Of a stretch of DNA of 64,000 nucleotides, positions 45,824 through 54,135 are shown piece after piece (within the stretch, counting starts at the first letter, position 1; each line of letters opens with the position of its first letter). Source of the stretch: Mycobacterium dioxanotrophicus (GTDB taxonomy: Bacteria > Actinomycetota > Actinomycetes > Mycobacteriales > Mycobacteriaceae); NCBI RefSeq assembly GCF_002157835.1, contig NZ_CP020809.1:1178001-1242000 (forward strand). The letters run 5' to 3'. Position numbers and translations under genes: made by a program. The notes beneath the pieces were generated by a model. It was given only the letters and a program-made list of their open reading frames with translations. It was not told where the DNA came from and made no database searches.

Positions 45824-48306
45824 TGTTCTTCCCTGGGCGTGATGAAGCGTTGTCGCACACCATCAAAGCGGAGACGGCGATCAGTGACCTGTACGCGGAG
45901 GCGATCCGCCGGTGGGCGCCGGATGTGCAGGCCGCGGTGTTGCCGTCGCTGACGGCCTCGGCCGCGGGAGAGCAGCTGCCGCCGGACCCCGATGCTGTCG
46001 CGCAGCAGCAGCCGTCGTGGGAGACAGCCGCCACGGCGGTGATCGTCGCCGGCCTTGCGGTCCTGTGGGCGGTCGCGGTCTACGAAACCCTGTCGGGCCT
46101 CGCTGGCGTCGTTCCCTCGATAGGTGGCGACGGCGGCGACGAGCGTCCGCCGGTGCCCGAGATCGACGACGCGGTGATCGACATTATTTCGGCATCGGTG
46201 CGGCAGTCCCGTGCGGAGGTGAACGACGCTGTCGCATATGTGCAGGCCACGCCGTCGCTGGCTGCTGCGCGCGACGATTTCCTGTCCTCAAAACGTGAGG
46301 ACATTTTCACCAGCACCCCGAAAGCGGTCCGCGCCAAGGTCACTGCGGCGATCTCCGATCCGGTGCTGACGGTGTCGGTGATCCCCGAGGATCGGCCCGC
46401 GGTGCTGCAGGCGGAGGCGGCCAAGGTGTTGCAGCCGTCGTCGGCTGTGATGCGGGAGATCGCCCGTGGCGGCGGGTACCAGGCGGCTGGCGTGATGAAC
46501 CACGCGGTCGTCGCTGCGGCGGTGGCGTCGGCGCGTGAGTCCGGTGAGGAACTGGAGAAGACGTGGATCTGCACGATCGACGGGAAGACGAGGCCGACGC
46601 ATTGGGCTGCTGATGGGCAGCGGGTGCCGCTCGCCGGGCGGTTCTCCGTCGGCGCTGACCAACTGTTCGTGCCCGGTGACCCGGCGGGCTCGCCGGCTGA
46701 GGTGAAGAACTGCCGTTGCCGTGTCGGCATTCTCGCCGTCGACGAGGAGATTCCCGACGAGGTGGACCGGCACACCGAGCGTCTCAACGGTCGCGACAGC
46801 GTGCAGGTCAACCGTCAAGGTAGCCAGGCCGACGAGATCCGGCGGCGGGCCGACAGCGGGAACGTCCGGGCCCGAGACGATCCGAACGGTATTGGGCAAG
46901 TGGCATCCGGCGGCTGGGCCGCACCAAGTGAACAGGAGTACGACATGACGACCCCAGTGATTGGCGGACCCACCAAGGCCGAACTGTCGGCCTTCGCCGC
47001 CGACGGTGGCGACACCACCGACTCGGAGACCTATCTGACCTTCACCGACGCACTGTTCGCGGTGACCGGCACCCCCACCGATGACCGCCGCATGCTCGCC
47101 GCGGACATCGCACTGTCGATGCGCGACACCCCGATGCCGCTGCAGTGGTGCGAGAAGATGGAGGGCGGCCACTACGGATCCGTCACCGTCGGTGTCATCG
47201 AGTCGATCGACTTCAAGAACGGCCAGGTGCTCGCGTCGGGCTACATGCTGAACAACGAGAACGCGCTCAAGGCGATGGATCTCGTTGCGCACGGTGTGTG
47301 CAACCCGTCGGTCGATCTGGCCAACGCCACCGCGACGTGGACCTACGAAGACGGCACGATCGTCACGGACGAGAATTACGACCCAGAACTGCCGATCTAT
47401 GAGACGGTCACCGAGGCCACGCTGACGGCGGCGACCATCGTGGCGATCCCGGCGTTTGGGCAGACGCGCATCGCGCTGAACGCCGAACGGGAATCCCGGG
47501 ACACGGCGCTGGTGGCGTCAGCCGCCGCGAAATTCCAGCCCCGCGTGTACGACCCGGCGTTGTTCTCCGATCCGAAGCTGCCCGGGCCGACGATGCTGAC
47601 GATGAACCCCCAGACAGGTCGGATCTACGGGCACATCGCGGATTTCAAGGAAAAGCACCGCTCTGTGGGGCTGGGCCACATCTCGCCGCCGCACTCTCAG
47701 ACCGGGTACGCGCACTTTCACACCAGCCCGCCGGTGCACCTGTCGGACGGCAGTCGCCTGCCGGTCGGCCGGCTCACCGTGGGGATCGGGCACGCCCCGA
47801 CCTCGGGGATCAGCAACGCCGAGGCGCAAGCGCACTACGACAACACTGAGGCCTGCTTCGCGCTGGTCCGCGCGGGTGAGGACGCGCACGGCATCTGGGT
47901 GTCGGGTGTCGCTGCTCCGTGGGCCACGCCGGAGAAGATCGAAATGGGTTTGGCGGCACCGCTGTCCGGTGACTGGCGTCCGTACGGTGGTGCGCTCGAA
48001 CTGGTCGCCGCGCTCGCGGTGAACACTCCAGGGTTCCTGTGCCGGGCCACGACCGACTCGCGAGGTAACCCGCTGTCGTTGGTCGCGTCGATGTCGCCGC
48101 GACCAGGCGCGCCGGCTCGGCCGGTGTTGTCGCGGGAGGACATCAAGGCGGCCGTCGCGGAGGCGTTGGCAGATTCCCAGCGGGCTGCGGAGTTGGCGCA
48201 GCGTCGTGACGCCGTGTTGGCGCGGGCTTTCGCCGCAGTTGGTGATCCGCCTGCTGAGCTGACGCCAACAGAGCGGATCGGTCAGATGCTCGCGGGGCGT
48301 GCCTGA
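45823..48306 (+). CDS. MuF-like capsid protein fused to capsid maturation protease
   Basis: An 827-residue protein. N-terminal half: helical start with a hydrophobic segment (TAVIVAGLAVLWAVAVYETL), then the MuF-type morphogenesis domain with TWICTIDGKTRPTHWAADGQ and PAEVKNCRCRVGI (about 245-305). C-terminal half (about 375-800): protease-like region beginning TPVIGGPTKAELSAFAADGG and CEKMEGGHYGSVTVGVIESI. A further His-containing region (GLGHISPPHSQTGYAHFHTS) could belong to the active site. Such fusions of head assembly protein and prohead protease are common in mycobacteriophages. Confidence 0.85.
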   Translation: MFFPGRDEALSHTIKAETAISDLYAEAIRRWAPDVQAAVLPSLTASAAGEQLPPDPDAVAQQQPSWETAATAVIVAGLAVLWAVAVYETLSGLAGVVPSIGGDGGDERPPVPEIDDAVIDIISASVRQSRAEVNDAVAYVQATPSLAAARDDFLSSKREDIFTSTPKAVRAKVTAAISDPVLTVSVIPEDRPAVLQAEAAKVLQPSSAVMREIARGGGYQAAGVMNHAVVAAAVASARESGEELEKTWICTIDGKTRPTHWAADGQRVPLAGRFSVGADQLFVPGDPAGSPAEVKNCRCRVGILAVDEEIPDEVDRHTERLNGRDSVQVNRQGSQADEIRRRADSGNVRARDDPNGIGQVASGGWAAPSEQEYDMTTPVIGGPTKAELSAFAADGGDTTDSETYLTFTDALFAVTGTPTDDRRMLAADIALSMRDTPMPLQWCEKMEGGHYGSVTVGVIESIDFKNGQVLASGYMLNNENALKAMDLVAHGVCNPSVDLANATATWTYEDGTIVTDENYDPELPIYETVTEATLTAATIVAIPAFGQTRIALNAERESRDTALVASAAAKFQPRVYDPALFSDPKLPGPTMLTMNPQTGRIYGHIADFKEKHRSVGLGHISPPHSQTGYAHFHTSPPVHLSDGSRLPVGRLTVGIGHAPTSGISNAEAQAHYDNTEACFALVRAGEDAHGIWVSGVAAPWATPEKIEMGLAAPLSGDWRPYGGALELVAALAVNTPGFLCRATTDSRGNPLSLVASMSPRPGAPARPVLSREDIKAAVAEALADSQRAAELAQRRDAVLARAFAAVGDPPAELTPTERIGQMLAGRA

Positions 48307-48491
48307 TGGGGTGCAGCTGCAGGGGCGGTCGGCGTGCCGGAGCCAAGACGTCGACGGGCTCGACGGTGGAGGGCTACGAGTACACCGCGCCTGACAAGAC
48401 GGTGAAGACGTTCCTGATCTACCTGGAAGCGAAGAAAGAGCAGCTCCGCAACGGCGGCGGCACGATCAAAACGATTACCAGCAGCGCATAG
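48306..48491 (+). CDS. Small phage protein before capsid gene
   Basis: A 61-residue protein beginning MGCSCRGGRRAGAKTSTGST with a Cys/Gly/Arg-rich start, then TVKTFLIYLEAKKEQLRNGG. This small family is often found between protease and capsid genes in actinophages. ATG 48306 overlaps the preceding stop. Function is unknown. Confidence 0.68.
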   Translation: MGCSCRGGRRAGAKTSTGSTVEGYEYTAPDKTVKTFLIYLEAKKEQLRNGGGTIKTITSSA

Positions 48492-48513
48492 CCGATAGCT
48501 GCAGAAAGGCTGC

Positions 48514-48544
48514 CGAAAGCCCCCGGTCTCCGCCGGGGCTTTCG
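48514..48544 (+). terminator. Stem-loop terminator before capsid gene
   Basis: CGAAAGCCCCCGG pairs with CCGGGGCTTTCG (one bulged C) around loop TCTCCG. It would separate the capsid transcript from the upstream late operon, although no long T-run follows. Confidence 0.65.
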
Positions 48545-48556
48545 CGTGCCCGGGTC

Positions 48557-48586
48557 GGTGCACCGTGCCCTCTTACTGTCCGGCGC
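48557..48586 (+). promoter_or_regulatory. Shared 30-nt late element, copy 1 (upstream of capsid)
   Basis: GGTGCACC - 6 nt - TCTTACTGTC - CGGCGC, 24 of 30 bases identical to 52895-52924 upstream of the major tail gene. It contains TACTGT, a fit to the TANNNT -10 box, 93 bp before the capsid start. It is likely a strong promoter or a binding site of a late regulator. Confidence 0.55.
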
Positions 48587-48671
48587 CAGAGAGTTCCTGC
48601 CATGCGCTATGTGCCGGGGAGCGATCGGAAACAGGCAGTACCCCTTTTGATCCGAGACAGGAGCCATTGCA

Positions 48672-50726
48672 GTGAAGTTCACGACGCTGCCCGATCAGCT
48701 GCCCGCCACCGTCACCGAACTGGAAGAACTGGCCGCGGCCGTCGCCGCCGAGATCAACGTCTTCCAGGCCCGCTATGCGGCCGGTGACGAGTTCACCGAG
48801 GACGAAGTGGCCCGGTTCGAATACGTCACCGAGGCGCACGAGAAGGTCACCACCGAGCGCGACACCCTCGCCGCCGCCGAGCAGACCCAGGCCGACAAGG
48901 TCAAGGGCCTCATCGAGCGTTCGACCAGTGCCACCAAGAAAGCCACCGACCCGGCGCCGGCCGCCGACGCCGATGCGGAATCCGGCACCGAGGCAGAAGT
49001 GCCAGCCGCCGACGCCGACACTGCCGCTGCCGAGGTAGTCGCCGAGGCTGAGGCCGCGACAGCGGAAGCCGCCGAATCCAGTGCTGCCGTGACCGCCGGC
49101 GCCGGGGTGAGTTTCGGTGGCGCCGTCCGCAACAGTGACATCCCAGCCGACGCCCCGGCCGGTGAGAAGCCGAAGCGGTGGACGCCGCTGGCGTCGATGC
49201 CGAAGTTCGCCGAGTTCGGCGGCGCCAACGTCAGCTCCCGCGAGATCGCTGAGGCGATCGATTCGGTGCAGGCTGGTCAGCGGACCGGTCGCCAGCCGAC
49301 CGGCGAGACCACCCTTGGTGGTCAGGCGTTCGCTACCCAGGCGCTGGCCAAGATGGCTCGGCCGCAGGGCAAGGTCATCGAGAACGCGCAGGACCTGTGG
49401 GCCGAACTGGACCTCATCGTCGACGAGATCCCCGGGCGCGGCAAGGTTTCCGCTGAGGCGCTCGTCGCCGCCGGTGGCTGGTGCGCCCCGTCGGAGCAGC
49501 TGTACGACTTCTGCCCCACCCCCGCGGCGGCCAACCTGCTGTCGCTGCCGGAGATCGCGATCAAGCGTGGCGGTATCCGGTTCCCCGCCGAGCCGGATTT
49601 CACCGCGCTGCAGACCGGTTTCCACTACACCGAGCCGCAGTTGGAAGCCACCGACGGTAACGGCAACCCGACCGCGGTCAAGGAATTCGTCGAGATCCCT
49701 TGCCCCGACGACATGATCGAATACCGACTCGAGGCGATCGGCTGGGCGGTCAAGGCCGGCATCCTGCAGCGGCAGGCGTGGCCGGAGCTGATCGAAAAGT
49801 TCGTCGACGAGTTCCTGGTGGCCCACCAGTACCGCGTTTCGGCGAAGACCGTGCAGAAGATGCTCGGCGAGTCCAGCGCCGCCAAGGTCGTGCCCACCGA
49901 CGCGGTGCTGGGCGCCACCACCGGCGTCCTGAACGGTCTGCACGTGCGGGCCCGCAACATTCAGCTTAAGACCCGCCGGGACACCATTGAAGGTGTTGCG
50001 CCGGTGTGGTTCCGCGACGTGCTGCGCGCCGATCTGGCGATGCGGGACGGCAAGGACATGCTGTCGGTGTCTGACGCCGAGATCGACAACTGGCTGGCGG
50101 TCCGCGGGATCTACCTGCAGTACGAGGGCACCTGGCAGTCCCTCGGCACCGGACAGCCCGGCCACCTGGACACCTCGTGGTGGCCTGGCAGTGTCGACGT
50201 GATCCTGTACCCGGCGGGCACGTTCTTCCGGTCACTGGACAACGTCATCACCCTCGGTGTCCAGTACCCGATCGAGCAGGTGCAGCTCAACCGCTACACC
50301 CATGGGTTCTTGGAGGACTCGTTCCTTGTCGGGAAGCGTTGCGGCCCGTCGGATCTGATCCGGGTGCCGCTGTGCACGAACGGTGCGGTCGGTGCGCGCG
50401 AGACCATCGTGTGCCAGTCGGCCACGGTGACGAAGACGGTCGCCGTGCCCGGTACCCCGACCGGTGGCGGGATGACGCTGAAGTTCTCCGCCAACAACAT
50501 CCCGTCCGGGTCGATCGCGTTCAACTCGTCCGCGGCCAACGCGGACACGGCGCTGACCGCCATCGACGATGGCGTCACCCAGGCGGGCGACATCACCGTT
50601 GCGGGTGGCCCGCTGCCGGGCGCTCCGCTGGTGGTGACCTACCCGGCGAAGCTGGGAGACCTGCAGCTGGCCGTCAACTCGTTGACGGGTGGCACCCAGC
50701 CCGGCGCTGGCGTGAACATCTCCTAG
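48672..50726 (+). CDS. Major capsid protein with N-terminal scaffold-like and C-terminal add-on domains
   Basis: A 684-residue protein. Residues about 1-155 are helical and Ala/Glu-rich (ELEELAAAVAAEINVFQARY; EAEVPAADADTAAAEVVAEA), the scaffold-like delta region normally removed by the protease. The HK97-fold core (about 170-585) has FAEFGGANVSSREIAEAIDS and LNRYTHGFLEDSFLVGKRCG. The last 95 residues form a separate beta-rich domain similar to the end of the major tail protein. GTG 48672 has ACAGGAGCC upstream. Confidence 0.9.
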   Translation: MKFTTLPDQLPATVTELEELAAAVAAEINVFQARYAAGDEFTEDEVARFEYVTEAHEKVTTERDTLAAAEQTQADKVKGLIERSTSATKKATDPAPAADADAESGTEAEVPAADADTAAAEVVAEAEAATAEAAESSAAVTAGAGVSFGGAVRNSDIPADAPAGEKPKRWTPLASMPKFAEFGGANVSSREIAEAIDSVQAGQRTGRQPTGETTLGGQAFATQALAKMARPQGKVIENAQDLWAELDLIVDEIPGRGKVSAEALVAAGGWCAPSEQLYDFCPTPAAANLLSLPEIAIKRGGIRFPAEPDFTALQTGFHYTEPQLEATDGNGNPTAVKEFVEIPCPDDMIEYRLEAIGWAVKAGILQRQAWPELIEKFVDEFLVAHQYRVSAKTVQKMLGESSAAKVVPTDAVLGATTGVLNGLHVRARNIQLKTRRDTIEGVAPVWFRDVLRADLAMRDGKDMLSVSDAEIDNWLAVRGIYLQYEGTWQSLGTGQPGHLDTSWWPGSVDVILYPAGTFFRSLDNVITLGVQYPIEQVQLNRYTHGFLEDSFLVGKRCGPSDLIRVPLCTNGAVGARETIVCQSATVTKTVAVPGTPTGGGMTLKFSANNIPSGSIAFNSSAANADTALTAIDDGVTQAGDITVAGGPLPGAPLVVTYPAKLGDLQLAVNSLTGGTQPGAGVNIS

Positions 50727-50753
50727 TCGAGGCCCGGGTATCGCAATGGACGA

Positions 50754-50799
50754 GGCGGGCGGCGTGAACAGCATCCGAGGCTTTCTCACGCTGCCCGCC
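50754..50799 (+). terminator. Long stem-loop after capsid gene
   Basis: GGCGGGCGGCGTG pairs with CACGCTGCCCGCC (12 of 13 pairs) across a 20-nt loop. It may be a terminator or an mRNA-stabilising hairpin between capsid and following genes. Confidence 0.55.
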
Positions 50800-50825
50800 T
50801 TCCCCGGTAGAGAGGACCGCACGCC

Positions 50826-51674
50826 ATGACCACTGCATTTTCTCCGGTGGTGTTCGACGCTCCGCTGGTGAACCCGGCGCCGAACGGCTTGTTCGGTGCT
50901 ACCCAGTGGACGGACGAGGATGGGCCGCTGCGCTGGTTGGCGTCCGGTGTCGACGTCCGGGTGTTCAACTACGGTGGCGGAGCGCAGTTCGGTGTGTGGG
51001 AACACCCGTGGTGTGTGTCGGAGGACGATCTCGATCCCGACACGGACGCCAAACGCGGTGTCCGGCCCGAGTTTCCGGACACGTTCATGGCGTTCACGTC
51101 GTGGGCGTCGGACGAGTGCGATCTGACGCAGCGGAGCCGCGACGAGGTCCGTGTACGGGCACAGCAGGTGCACCGGCTGCAGGAACCCAACGCGGTTGAA
51201 GCCAAACTGGCCACTCGAATGCTGGCCGACGCGGGCACGCCGGGCAGCGCTGCGGGCGTGGTGGCCGCGGTGGCATTCCTGGAGGGGCTGTTGGCGAAGA
51301 CCAACACGGTCGGCCAGATTCACGCGTCGGCGGAGTGGGCGACGTTCGCGGCGTACGCGAATCTGGTGCGCTACAACGGCAGCAAGCTGGTGACTCCCCT
51401 GGGGCATCAGTGGGTGTTTGGTGGCGGCTACGTCGGGGGTCTGGGTTCGACTCTGGTGGCGACATCACCGACGTTTGGTTGGCGCGGGCCGGTGGCGCTG
51501 CGCGACGCCCCCACTGCGGGGTTCGACGAGTTTGTGGCGGTCGCTGAACGGAGCCTTGTCGTTGGCTACGAGGCCCTGGTCGGTGCTGTCAAGGTGACTG
51601 CGCCGGTCGCTGGCGACGGCTTCCCTGGGCTGCTGAATTTCCCTGGTAGCACGAATTTCCCGAGCGGAGGATAG
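50826..51674 (+). CDS. Head-associated structural protein
   Basis: A 282-residue protein. Start region SPVVFDAPLVNPAPNGLFGA, then FNYGGGAQFGVWEHPWC and helical VAAVAFLEGLLAKTNTVGQI, ending in NFPGSTNFPSGG. Actinophage genomes often encode such a protein directly after the capsid, probably a minor head or head-tail connecting protein, but no defining motif is present. AGAGAGGA lies before ATG 50826. Confidence 0.65.
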   Translation: MTTAFSPVVFDAPLVNPAPNGLFGATQWTDEDGPLRWLASGVDVRVFNYGGGAQFGVWEHPWCVSEDDLDPDTDAKRGVRPEFPDTFMAFTSWASDECDLTQRSRDEVRVRAQQVHRLQEPNAVEAKLATRMLADAGTPGSAAGVVAAVAFLEGLLAKTNTVGQIHASAEWATFAAYANLVRYNGSKLVTPLGHQWVFGGGYVGGLGSTLVATSPTFGWRGPVALRDAPTAGFDEFVAVAERSLVVGYEALVGAVKVTAPVAGDGFPGLLNFPGSTNFPSGG

Positions 51675-51676
51675 TC

Positions 51677-52069
51677 ATGCCTGCTGGTGTGCTGGTTGTG
51701 GTTGAGAATGGCTTCGCCACGATCGATTTCGTCGACAAGGCCAAGCGGGGCCCGGCGCTGGCGAAGCTGTTCGAGATCGGGACACCTCCCGATGCGATCG
51801 AGAAGCTGACCCGGTCGGGGCCGCGCGCCGTGTATGTGGTGCCGGAGGGCAACGCCCGCGAGGCCGGACTGCTCGACGAAGCCGATGTGCAGGACACGAT
51901 CGTTGGGGACGATGACGACGACGTCCTACAGAAGGCGTGGCCCGACGGTGAGCCAGACGACGACTGGAAGCGGCCACAGTTGGACGCCTACGCCGCGGCG
52001 CACGGCATCGACACCAGCAAGCTGTCGAACAAGGCTGAGGTGCTCGCCGCGATCCAGGAAGCGAAGTAG
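51677..52069 (+). CDS. Head-tail region protein with SAP/Rho-N-like end
   Basis: A 130-residue protein. N-terminal beta part (VLVVVENGFATIDFVDKAKR), an acidic linker (VGDDDDDVLQKAWPDGEPDD), and a C-terminal helix-turn-helix of Rho-N/SAP type (QLDAYAAAHGIDTSKLSNKA with EVLAAIQ). These small helical ends occur in connector-region proteins of actinophages. GGAGGATAG lies upstream. Confidence 0.6.
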   Translation: MPAGVLVVVENGFATIDFVDKAKRGPALAKLFEIGTPPDAIEKLTRSGPRAVYVVPEGNAREAGLLDEADVQDTIVGDDDDDVLQKAWPDGEPDDDWKRPQLDAYAAAHGIDTSKLSNKAEVLAAIQEAK

Positions 52070-52072
52070 CGC

Positions 52073-52291
52073 ATGCGGATCGGCAAGTACAAGCCCAGCC
52101 AAATCCGCAAGGCCGCCGTCGCCGGTGTTGGCGTGGTAGGCACACTGGCCACATCCGCGGTCGACGTCTTCACCACGTGGATTCCGGCGGGGTGGGCGGG
52201 GCCTATCGCCAGCGGCATAGCGTTCGTCGCCGCGATAGGTGTGTTTCTAACGAAGAACGCGCCGCTTATCGACGCGGTTGACGAGCTGTGA
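52073..52291 (+). CDS. Small membrane protein
   Basis: A 72-residue protein with a basic start and two hydrophobic stretches (AAVAGVGVVGTLATSAVDVF, AGPIASGIAFVAAIGVFLTK). The position between head genes and the DUF2746-type gene is typical of actinophages with a paired small membrane protein. It might act in holin-like or DNA-entry roles. Its stop overlaps the next GTG. Confidence 0.62.
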   Translation: MRIGKYKPSQIRKAAVAGVGVVGTLATSAVDVFTTWIPAGWAGPIASGIAFVAAIGVFLTKNAPLIDAVDEL

Positions 52292-52716
52292 ACTGGGGTG
52301 AGATCGACAACGCCTGGGCATTCCTCGCTGTGCTAGCAGGCCTTGTGACCAATCTGGTGATCATGATCATTGGCCAGCGCCGCGGTATCAAACGCCGCGA
52401 CGAGGACCGCGAGGTGCTGAGCGACGTCAAGGCCAACACCGACGTCGTCCGGTACCAGGTGAAGAACGATCATCCTGACGAAGAGAATCTGCGGGACCAG
52501 CTCGACCGCATGGAAGCCCATATCACCGAAATGAGCCGGCGACAGCTCGCGCACGGCCGCGACATCAGCGGTCTCCGCGAGGACGTCGGCGCCGTGCGTG
52601 ACGATGTCGGCGGCCTCCGTGGCGAACTGCGCGACGACCGCACCAACCTGCGTGAATTCAAGGCCGGCGTCAACGGGTTCATCAAGCGGGTACATCCCGG
52701 TGAGGATCCGCTGTGA
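52288..52716 (+). CDS. DUF2746-type membrane-anchored coiled-coil protein
   Basis: A 142-residue protein. One hydrophobic helix near the start (AFLAVLAGLVTNLVIMIIG) is followed by a long coiled coil (KANTDVVRYQVKNDHPDEEN to DVGGLRGELRDDRTNLREFK) and VNGFIKRVHPGEDPL. This layout matches DUF2746 proteins found in mycobacteriophages. The role is unknown. GTG 52288 overlaps the preceding stop. Confidence 0.75.
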   Translation: MNWGEIDNAWAFLAVLAGLVTNLVIMIIGQRRGIKRRDEDREVLSDVKANTDVVRYQVKNDHPDEENLRDQLDRMEAHITEMSRRQLAHGRDISGLREDVGAVRDDVGGLRGELRDDRTNLREFKAGVNGFIKRVHPGEDPL

Positions 52717-52978
52717 CAGCAGCACGTTCGTCGAGCAGTTGGTCTGGCACGGTTGTCGACCGAACAGGTCGGCCGGACTCGGCGCACAGTGCCCGGTAGG
52801 TAGCCAGGACGCGCAGTTCGGCCTCGATGGCGTGGAGTGCTCTCACAACCGGTTTAGACGCAGCGCCAGCGTGGATGGTTCCGCTCGGATTGCTGGTGCA
52901 CCCACTGCTCTTACTGTTCGGCGCAGCCTCGGATACCGACCGGCGCGAAGCGCCTGATAGCAGGAGGAAGGCCAGCTC
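52717..52978. other. 262-bp non-coding region before major tail gene
   Basis: No credible gene is seen; a 119-residue frame across it overlaps the DUF2746-type gene and has poor codon bias. The 30-nt late element copy lies at 52895-52924, and a small hairpin GGCGC-GAA-GCGCC just before the AGGAGGAAGG ribosome site. The rest shows nothing clear. Confidence 0.5.
52895..52924 (+). promoter_or_regulatory. Shared 30-nt late element, copy 2 (upstream of major tail gene)
   Basis: GGTGCACC - 6 nt - TCTTACTGTT - CGGCGC, matching copy 1 at 24 of 30 bases, with TACTGT as a possible -10 box 61 bp before the tail gene start. Confidence 0.55.
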
Positions 52979-54046
52979 ATGGCATTCGCAGTCGTAAAAG
53001 GACTCTCACTTCGCGCGACCAAGGTGGACCGCTGCGGCACCCCGCTGCCCGGCCTCGCGAATCGCATCGTCACCGACGGGTTCATCCAGGCCAACCTGGA
53101 CCCGAACATGAAGGACGCCAACGAGCTGACGCAGGAAAACGCGGCCGGCAAGGAATGCGTGTCCGACCGCACCCCGCCCGAGCGTCGTTGGTGGAACACC
53201 GAACTGCAGCTCTGTGGCGTCGACCCGGACCTGTGGTCGATGATGCTGTCCTGGGCCCGGATCCTCGACTACGACGGCAACCCGATCGGTGTCCGCGACC
53301 GCAAGTCCGTCGACGCAGACACCGGTGTCATGTTCGAGATCTGGACCGGCGGTGAGGGCGACGACGACTGCCCGGCCCCGACCGACGATTCGATCTTCAC
53401 CGCGGCGTCGACTGGAAAGCAGTACGGCTACCTGGCTTTCGCCGGCTCCGAGTTCGTGTCGGGAGCTATCCCCGTCGGTGCCCAGGTGTCTACGTTCACC
53501 CTGACCGGTCGGACCATCGCGCCGAAGAACTGGGGCCGCGGCCCCTACAACGTCGCCGCTATCGACAGCTCCGGTACGCCGGGTCGTCTGCTGGTGCCGG
53601 CGTACAGCAAGGAAGACGACAACCACCTGCTGTTCTTCCGCACCCCCGTCGAGCCGCCCAAGCCGACCGATGGTGCGTGCGAGCTGAACATCTCGTCGGT
53701 GTTCGCGGCGCCAAACTACTACTTCGGTGGCCCGGCGTCCGAGCCGGCCGCGGATGTCGCTCCGCCGCAGCCGATCTGCAACGGCAAGAAGTACACCGTC
53801 GCGGTCAGCGGCACCGGCAACTGGCAGGCGAAGGTCGGCACCGTCCCGTCGGCGAACATCGCGCACACGGCACTGGCCTCCGCTGTGCAGTCGGCGATCG
53901 AGGCACTGTCCAACGTCGAGGTGGGCCAGGTGCAGGTGGTCGGTACTGCGGGGAACTACACCGTCACGCTGGATCCGTCGCTGCCTGCGCTGACCGCGGA
54001 CAGCACGGGCCTGACCGGCGGCACTGTGACCGTCACGCCCCTGTAG
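52979..54046 (+). CDS. Major tail (tube) protein with C-terminal add-on domain
   Basis: A 355-residue protein. The core (about 1-260) has KGLSLRATKVDRCGTPLPGL, VTDGFIQANLDPNM, WSMMLSWARILDYDGNPIGV and GYLAFAGSEFVSG, as in actinophage tail tube proteins. The last 90 residues form a separate beta-domain similar to the end of the capsid protein. AGGAGGAAGG lies just before ATG 52979. The protein should polymerise into the tail tube around the tape measure. Confidence 0.88.
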   Translation: MAFAVVKGLSLRATKVDRCGTPLPGLANRIVTDGFIQANLDPNMKDANELTQENAAGKECVSDRTPPERRWWNTELQLCGVDPDLWSMMLSWARILDYDGNPIGVRDRKSVDADTGVMFEIWTGGEGDDDCPAPTDDSIFTAASTGKQYGYLAFAGSEFVSGAIPVGAQVSTFTLTGRTIAPKNWGRGPYNVAAIDSSGTPGRLLVPAYSKEDDNHLLFFRTPVEPPKPTDGACELNISSVFAAPNYYFGGPASEPAADVAPPQPICNGKKYTVAVSGTGNWQAKVGTVPSANIAHTALASAVQSAIEALSNVEVGQVQVVGTAGNYTVTLDPSLPALTADSTGLTGGTVTVTPL

Positions 54047-54060
54047 GCAGTTCTGGTCGT

Positions 54061-54092
54061 GGGTGGCACTCACAGCTTGGGGGGTGCCACCC
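54061..54092 (+). terminator. Stem-loop after major tail gene
   Basis: GGGTGGCAC and GTGCCACCC form a perfect 9-bp stem with a 14-nt loop, 14 bp after the tail gene stop. It is likely a terminator or mRNA stabiliser. Confidence 0.65.
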
Positions 54093-54135
54093 GCCCAGGG
54101 TCTTTCACCTTCCCCATGGTTGATCGGAGCGCCGC

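Noticed and set aside
44583..46034. 483-residue minus-strand frame opposite portal and MuF genes
   Set aside because: It spans three overlapping well-supported plus-strand genes and has no recognisable domain.
52598..52957. 119-residue plus-strand frame across the gap before the major tail gene
   Set aside because: It overlaps the DUF2746-type gene for a third of its length, has no ribosome site, reads as low-complexity Ser/Arg/Ala and lies over the conserved upstream element.
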